Positions 1 through 3,709 of a stretch of DNA of 6,176 bases are shown in pieces. The translations under genes were made by a program, and so were the position numbers. How positions within the stretch are numbered: position 1 is the first letter of the stretch; every line of letters begins with the position of its first letter. The stretch is from Clostridia bacterium (GTDB lineage Bacteria; Bacillota; Clostridia; Saccharofermentanales; UBA5734). The stretch is taken from assembly GCA_009929975.1 (NCBI GenBank), contig RZZF01000116.1, positions 1 to 6,176 of the forward strand. The letters run 5' to 3'. The notes below the pieces were generated by a model. It did not search any database, was not told the DNA's origin, and was given only the letters and a program-made list of their open reading frames with translations.

Positions 1-45
1 TCCGGCATTTGATCGTTGGTGGTTGCTGATTGAAGGGTTGATTGT

Positions 46-984
46 TTAGTTGCCCGCAACTGGTTCCGTCGGTTGTGGGTCTTGTTGATTTCCTCCCGTA
101 TTTCTCTGAGCGGTCTCGCCGGCGTTCTGTTCCGATACCTGACGCTGTTCCGTGGCCTTCGGTTCAGCATCTCCGGCTTTCTGCTCGGCAAACTGATTGC
201 CTTCGCTGTTGATTTCGGTTCCGTTGCGGTTCTGGTTTTGTTCACCGATATCCGGATCCTGTTCGCCGGTGTTCTGAATCATGTTTTGATGCTGCGCTTC
301 AGCGAACTCCACCATCAGCTCTTTAACGGAACGATTCCTGTAGGTCTCGGCATTATCAGCTCCGATGGTTTCGTCCATCAGGCGGGTGACCAGGTTATAT
401 TTGCCAGGGGTCATGCCGGCATCTTTCGCGGCCTGCACCATGCTGAATCCAACCGCATCCGCGGAAACTCTGACATTCGCCATGTGTCGGCTGCGGGCTG
501 TTTCAGCCAGTGTTCCGGCCAGTTCCATGGCCTTTTCACGGTTCCTGCTGGCGGTCGCGATCAACACATCAGCATCCTGCTGAAAATATCCCTGTTCTTC
601 AATTTCATCAATTGTATCGTTCATCACCTGTTCAATGGTTCTGTTTTTCCATTGAATTTCCGCTGTAATTGTCTTCGCGTCGTCATTGGCCGCCTCCAGG
701 TGGATGACTCGCCGCATCCAGTTTGCCTGAATCATGATACCCGGGTTGACATCAACGCTGACATGATAATACGGGGTCATGTAGGCAAATACACCTGCCG
801 AAACAAGTAGAATAACCGCGGCAGCGGTTGCGGCCATCGCATACAATCTTTTTCTTACCGTGATTTTTTGATCCATGACAATGTCTCCAATCGAATAACT
901 GTGATTGCTGACCGTGGCAAACTGGCCATCATCACGCAATAGAATCGCCTGATTCTTCTTTATATCCATGACAACTGATTTCAT
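46..984 (-). CDS. rsgI: RsgI-like transmembrane anti-sigma-I factor
   Basis: Complete 312-residue protein. Members of this family hold sigma factor SigI at the inner face of the membrane and release it after an external signal. Residues 1-40 match the RsgI N-terminal SigI-binding domain (a small beta fold, with VVMDIKKNQAILL, DDGQFATV and YSIGDIV). A single hydrophobic helix spans about 47-68, after a basic stretch (VRKR), so the N-terminus should be cytoplasmic. The ectodomain opens with SVDVNPGIM at 76-84; DVNP is the conserved family motif and the Asn-Pro bond (80-81) is the reported autocleavage site of clostridial RsgI. A helical region follows (100-230), then a low-complexity Q/N/E/G-rich tail (about 230-312) with no recognisable carbohydrate-binding or enzyme domain. 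The start codon overlaps the sigI stop as ATGA, with AGAGGGGGG (992-1000) as ribosome site inside sigI. The family call is firm; the stimulus is unknown. Confidence 0.9.
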   Translation of the reverse strand: MKSVVMDIKKNQAILLRDDGQFATVSNHSYSIGDIVMDQKITVRKRLYAMAATAAAVILLVSAGVFAYMTPYYHVSVDVNPGIMIQANWMRRVIHLEAANDDAKTITAEIQWKNRTIEQVMNDTIDEIEEQGYFQQDADVLIATASRNREKAMELAGTLAETARSRHMANVRVSADAVGFSMVQAAKDAGMTPGKYNLVTRLMDETIGADNAETYRNRSVKELMVEFAEAQHQNMIQNTGEQDPDIGEQNQNRNGTEINSEGNQFAEQKAGDAEPKATEQRQVSEQNAGETAQRNTGGNQQDPQPTEPVAGN

Positions 985-1649
985 TCCTTCGCCCCCCTCT
1001 TGATAAACGCGAGGTATTCACTTAAGTACGGATAATCACCAGACAGTATCTCTACCGCTGTCACTATATATTTACGATGCCGTTCCAGAATTTTTCGGGG
1101 TACCGGTACGTTTTTTTCAATGATGCTCACCGGGAGCGTTCTGGTCTGACGCATCCGGCTGACCAGGAGGGGTGTGTCTAGCAGAAAACGAATGACCGCT
1201 GCACAGGCTTTCTTTGTTTTTACTGCTTTGGGTGAACAGCGGGCCAGTTCGTCGAAACTGATGTGATAATTCGCCAGGACATCACTGATCGCGTCAATCT
1301 CATCTTTCAATCCGAAGTCAGGTGTCTGAGCGGCGAGTGATTGATCCTCCACCAGCTCAAGGCTGACCTGATTGTGATGACGGCCTTGTGACCGGAAGTA
1401 ATCGATCAGTCGTGACCGGATCATTAATCTGGCATAGGACAGAAAGCGGCCTTTTACCGCATCATACGTTCTGACTGCGTCATAAAAGGCAATCAGGGCG
1501 ACTGACCATTCATCATCGCTTTTGGACACGTGATGTCTGGAAACATCGGCTGCGCTGGCCAGTATGAATCTCTCATAGTCCGCGATCATCGGCTCCAGCA
1601 AATCAGGATTCTGTCTGGCCTCGATGATTCGGTCATCAATTGGTTGCAT
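981..1649 (-). CDS. sigI: RNA polymerase sigma factor SigI
   Basis: Complete 222-residue alternative sigma factor of the SigI family, somewhat shorter than the B. subtilis protein (about 250). Residues 45-91 form sigma region 2: DEWSVALIAFYDAVRTYD, then KGRFLSYARLMIRSRLIDYFR, the core-binding and -10 recognition segment. In place of an ordinary sigma region 4 the C-terminal part (about 130-213) has the SigI-specific DNA-binding domain, including LPVSIIEKN, RKILERHRKYIVTAVEIL and GDYPYLSEYL. The start ATG is preceded by AAAGGA (1654-1659) with short spacing. It is first in a two-gene operon and its last four bases overlap rsgI, the usual sigma/anti-sigma arrangement. In B. subtilis SigI responds to heat and cell-wall needs; in cellulolytic clostridia several SigI/RsgI pairs sense polysaccharides. 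Which applies here cannot be read from the sequence. Confidence 0.92.
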   Translation of the reverse strand: MQPIDDRIIEARQNPDLLEPMIADYERFILASAADVSRHHVSKSDDEWSVALIAFYDAVRTYDAVKGRFLSYARLMIRSRLIDYFRSQGRHHNQVSLELVEDQSLAAQTPDFGLKDEIDAISDVLANYHISFDELARCSPKAVKTKKACAAVIRFLLDTPLLVSRMRQTRTLPVSIIEKNVPVPRKILERHRKYIVTAVEILSGDYPYLSEYLAFIKRGAKE

Positions 1650-1650
1650 G

Positions 1651-1694
1651 TGATCCTTTCATGCGATCAGCCAGTTCAGTCAGACTGATCCTTT
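1651..1694 (-). repeat. Small repeats in the sigI leader
   Basis: The predicted leader holds a direct repeat AAAGGATCA (1694-1686 and 1659-1651 on the minus strand) and two overlapping inverted repeats: GATCAG/CTGATC (1665-1670 with 1685-1690, 14-base loop) and TCAGT/ACTGA (1676-1680 with 1684-1688, 3-base loop). The two hairpins share bases and cannot form together. The downstream direct-repeat copy is the sigI ribosome site. A regulatory role is speculative, since repeats this short can arise by chance. Confidence 0.3.
1654..1659 (-). promoter_or_regulatory. Ribosome binding site of sigI
   Basis: AAAGGA on the minus strand lies four bases before the sigI ATG and supports that start. The same nine bases, AAAGGATCA, also occur 35 bases further upstream in the leader (1686-1694). 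Confidence 0.6.
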
Positions 1695-1705
1695 CTACTT
1701 AAGAA

Positions 1706-1734
1706 TACGAAGTCTGTCGGGAAATTTATGGGGT
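1706..1734 (-). promoter_or_regulatory. Candidate SigI-type promoter of sigI-rsgI
   Basis: Read on the minus strand, ACCCC (1734-1730) is followed by ATAAA (1729-1725) and, after 15 more bases, CGTA (1709-1706). Published SigI promoters have a C-rich -35 with an adjacent A-tract and a -10 of the form CGWA, so both halves are present in the right order. The CGTA ends 56 bases before the sigI start, which leaves room for a leader of about 50 bases. This would make the operon autoregulated, as SigI operons commonly are. It was recognised by eye; the exact spacing rule was not tested, and no convincing sigma-A promoter was seen for this operon. Confidence 0.5.
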
Positions 1735-1814
1735 ATCAGGAAAATTCAGTTCAGCGGAATGAGTTTTGATCGGGAATGATTGGGACAGTCAGGTAATCTC
1801 ATCGGCCTCCGGCT

Positions 1815-1843
1815 TTGACGGAGACTGTGTCCAATCGTATAAT
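1815..1843 (+). promoter_or_regulatory. Sigma-A promoter of the CNNM-family gene
   Basis: TTGACG (1815-1820) and TATAAT (1838-1843) are separated by exactly 17 bases: five of six matches at -35 and six of six at -10. Transcription should begin near 1850, giving a leader of about 20 bases with a ribosome site GGAAGGCGG (1856-1864) before the ATG at 1873. An imperfect inverted repeat (GCCTCCG 1805-1811, CGGAGAC 1819-1825) brackets the -35 box. Confidence 0.85.
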
Positions 1844-1872
1844 TAACAGGCAGATGGAAGGCGGAAACGTAT

Positions 1873-3174
1873 ATGGTTATCAGGTTGCTGGTACTGGTTA
1901 TTCTCATTTTTGTCAATGCGTTTTTCGCGGCATCAGAAATCGCGTTGCTTTCGCTCAATGACAATAAACTCAGCCGGATGGCGGACGAGGGAAATAAAAA
2001 AGCCCGTCTGCTGATTGATCTGACCCGGGAGCCGAGTCGTTTTCTGGCGACCATTCAGATCGGTATCACGCTGGCCGGATTTCTGGCCAGCGCATTCGCG
2101 TCTGAAAGCTTTGCAGGGCCGATTGTTACGGCGATCATGGGAACCGGTGTCTCCTTGCCGGAGCCCTTGGTCAAGACGATCACCATGATTGTGATTACCC
2201 TTATTTTATCATATTTCACCCTTGTTTTCGGTGAGCTGGTTCCCAAACGGCTGGCAATGAAGAAAGCCGGGGTGATTGCCAGAGGCGTCGTAGGACCGCT
2301 CACCGTTCTGGCAAAGATCGCATCACCGTTTGTCCGTCTGTTGACGGCGTCAACCAATCTCGCGGTCCGTCTGTTCGGTGTGGACCCCGGTGCCGATGAT
2401 GAACCGGTTTCAGAGGATGATATCAGACTGATGGTGGATATCGGCGGAGAGAAAGGGACTATCCTTGAAGATGAGAAGGAAATGATCAACAACATATTTG
2501 AATTCGACAACAAGATGATTTCCAGCATCATGACCCATCGAACGGATATCGCCGCTCTGCCGCTCGATGCAGGTCTGGCTGATGTGGTCGCGTTCATTCA
2601 ATCGACTAAATTTTCCCGTATTCCTGTCTATGATGAGACGATCGATGATATCGCCGGCATCCTTTATACCAGTCACCTGGTTCAGTATCTTGCCGGGGAA
2701 CATGACCCGGCGGATTTCAAATTAGCCGATTTGATCGTTGAGCCCTATACTGTTCCTGAATTCAAACGGACAGATGAACTGTTCAGAGAAATGAATCAGC
2801 GTAAGGTCCATTTCGCTGTGGTCATTGATGAATACGGCGGGACAGCCGGAATCGTAACAAATGAAGATCTGATTGAGGAAATTGTCGGCGAGATCTATGA
2901 TGAAAGGGATACGGAATCAGCGGACATCACGATCATCAGCACCGATATCTACCGGATCAGCGGGTCGGCCAGTCTATATGATGTTCAGAAAAGACTGGGC
3001 ACACCATTCCCTGTCGATGAATTTGATACCCTGAACGGATTCATGGTGGACCAGCTGGGCAGAATTCCCAACCCGGGTGAATCGATTACCCTCAAGTATG
3101 AGGATATCTGCCTGACGGTCGAAACGACCGACGGCAAGAAAATTCTTGAAATTATCGCGGAAAAATGTGAATAG
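1873..3174 (+). CDS. CNNM/CorC-type membrane protein (hemolysin family, DUF21-CBS-CorC_HlyC)
   Basis: Complete 433-residue protein with the full three-part family architecture. The CNNM (DUF21) membrane domain covers about 1-170: helix 1 with VNAFFAASEIALLSLN, a second hydrophobic segment at 57-78 (IQIGITLAGFLASAFAS), a third at about 101-120 followed by the family signature GELVPKRLA, and a fourth at about 133-155. Two CBS domains follow, about 217-275 (IMTHRTDI, SRIPVYDE) and 282-342 (FAVVIDEYGGTAGIVTNEDLIEEIVGEI, quoted to show the CBS2 core, residues 314-341 in total). A CorC_HlyC domain closes the protein (about 350-430). Relatives such as bacterial CorC and B. subtilis MpfA act in magnesium export or resistance; CBS pairs in this group bind adenine nucleotides. 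The old 'hemolysin' name does not imply toxicity. It is a single-gene unit behind a strong sigma-A promoter. Mg2+ as substrate is inferred from the family. Confidence 0.93.
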   Translation: MVIRLLVLVILIFVNAFFAASEIALLSLNDNKLSRMADEGNKKARLLIDLTREPSRFLATIQIGITLAGFLASAFASESFAGPIVTAIMGTGVSLPEPLVKTITMIVITLILSYFTLVFGELVPKRLAMKKAGVIARGVVGPLTVLAKIASPFVRLLTASTNLAVRLFGVDPGADDEPVSEDDIRLMVDIGGEKGTILEDEKEMINNIFEFDNKMISSIMTHRTDIAALPLDAGLADVVAFIQSTKFSRIPVYDETIDDIAGILYTSHLVQYLAGEHDPADFKLADLIVEPYTVPEFKRTDELFREMNQRKVHFAVVIDEYGGTAGIVTNEDLIEEIVGEIYDERDTESADITIISTDIYRISGSASLYDVQKRLGTPFPVDEFDTLNGFMVDQLGRIPNPGESITLKYEDICLTVETTDGKKILEIIAEKCE

Positions 3175-3221
3175 ACAATGCGTTTCCATCCAGGCACAGC
3201 CTGCTCCGGTTTCATCTGCAG

Positions 3222-3251
3222 AAAAAAGAAGCCCAGACTGTGCTGAGCTTC
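3222..3251 (-). terminator. Intrinsic terminator of the GlsB-family gene
   Basis: On the minus strand GAAGCTCAG (3251-3243), a six-base loop CACAGT and CTGGGCTTC (3236-3228) form a nine-base-pair stem, directly followed by six T (3227-3222). It begins 21 bases after the stop codon of the 3273-3521 gene. In minus-strand RNA the single irregular pair is a U-G wobble, while in plus-strand RNA it would be a C-A mismatch and no T-tract follows. It therefore serves the minus strand and is unlikely to stop the converging 1873-3174 transcript well. Confidence 0.88.
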
Positions 3252-3267
3252 CGGATCTTCACCTGAT

Positions 3268-3284
3268 GTACGCTATTTGCGTAC
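3268..3284 (-). repeat. Hairpin over the stop codon of the GlsB-family gene
   Basis: GTACGC (3268-3273), a five-base loop and GCGTAC (3279-3284) form a perfect six-pair stem spanning the last codons and the TAG stop (3275-3273) of the minus-strand gene. No T-tract follows on either strand, so it is not the terminator, which lies further downstream. Function unknown; it may be coincidental. Confidence 0.35.
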
Positions 3285-3521
3285 CATATTAATCAGAGTC
3301 AACAGTACGACAGCGCCGCCGGTCGCGACGAGAATGCTCCACAGATTAAATCCGGTGATCCCATCTCCGCCGATCAGATTGACAATAAAGCCACCGATGA
3401 AAGCGCCGATCACGCCGACAACGATATTGGCCAGCAGTCCCATTTTATGATTCTTTCCGACAATCATGCTGGCGATCCATCCCGCTAAAGCACCGACTAC
3501 GATCCATCCTAATAAGCCCAT
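3273..3521 (-). CDS. GlsB/YeaQ/YmgE family small membrane protein
   Basis: Complete 82-residue protein, the usual length for this 'transglycosylase-associated' family. Three glycine-rich hydrophobic helices lie at about 3-22 (GWIVVGALAGWIASMIVG), 29-51 (ANIVVGVIGAFIGGFIVN) and 58-79 (SILVATGGAVVLLTLINMV). A short basic loop (GKNHKM) follows helix 1 and the end is basic (RK). The pattern GWIVVGALAGWIA and the NIVVGVIGAFIGG stretch are characteristic. GGAGG (3528-3532) sits six bases before the ATG, a strong ribosome site. Family members are associated with general or envelope stress, such as GlsB with bile-salt and stress tolerance in enterococci, but their biochemical role is unknown and no transglycosylase activity is shown. 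The gene converges on the CNNM gene and diverges from the kinase gene. I could not assign its promoter. Confidence 0.93.
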   Translation of the reverse strand: MGLLGWIVVGALAGWIASMIVGKNHKMGLLANIVVGVIGAFIGGFIVNLIGGDGITGFNLWSILVATGGAVVLLTLINMVRK

Positions 3522-3654
3522 TTCATACCTCCGGTTAACAAAAATTATCTGTCAAACCTGGCCGTCATGGACAGGCGGACAGCACACGAAACTGTATTTT
3601 CTTTATCATACTCTGATTTTTGATAAGAAAAAATGAGTTATGTTACAAATGGAC

Positions 3655-3663
3655 TGATATAAT
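3655..3663 (+). promoter_or_regulatory. Extended -10 promoter of the sensor kinase gene
   Basis: TGATATAAT gives a perfect TATAAT (3658-3663) preceded by TGn, the extended -10 motif that can work without a good -35. The -35 position (about 3635-3640, GAGTTA) is poor. Transcription should start near 3670, about 40 bases before the ATG at 3710. Confidence 0.65.
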
Positions 3664-3691
3664 TATCCATATTGAGACATCAAGTCCGATT

Positions 3692-3700
3692 GGAAGCGGG
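3692..3700 (+). promoter_or_regulatory. Ribosome binding site of the sensor kinase gene
   Basis: GGAAGCGGG ends nine bases before the ATG at 3710. The next in-frame ATG (3743, Met12) has no such site in front of it, which decides for the upstream start. That choice also places a short basic and polar stretch before the hydrophobic core of the signal peptide. Confidence 0.6.
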
Positions 3701-3709
3701 ATAACAACC

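Larger units (their letters stand above)
3522..3709. other. Divergent intergenic region between the GlsB-family gene and the sensor kinase
   Basis: This 188-base A/T-rich gap should hold the start signals of both flanking genes. For the kinase an extended -10 is clear. For the minus-strand gene only a weak candidate -10 (TATGAT, 3610-3605) without a proper -35 was seen; no sigma-B-type promoter was found. An inverted repeat TTATCA (3603-3608) / TGATAA (3621-3626) could be an operator, but it is short and in A/T-rich DNA. Confidence 0.5.

Noticed and set aside
1..45. Terminator after rsgI
   Set aside because: No stem followed by a T-run on the minus strand is visible in the 45 bases available; it may lie outside the window, or the operon may continue.
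73..810. A 245-codon open frame on the plus strand opposite rsgI
   Set aside because: It lies wholly antisense to a clearly recognised RsgI, shows no family resemblance, and its length follows from the codon use of the real gene.
1746..2703. Minus-strand open frames opposite the CNNM gene
   Set aside because: They overlap a full-length, well-conserved membrane protein; their Ser/Arg-rich sequences are typical antisense shadows.
3191..3203. CAGGC/GCCTG hairpin as a terminator of the CNNM gene
   Set aside because: Only five pairs with a three-base loop and no T-run after it on the plus strand.
3552..3557. TTGACA on the minus strand as -35 box of the GlsB-family gene
   Set aside because: A -10 at the normal 17-base spacing would fall on the ribosome binding site, and no TATAAT-like sequence is there.
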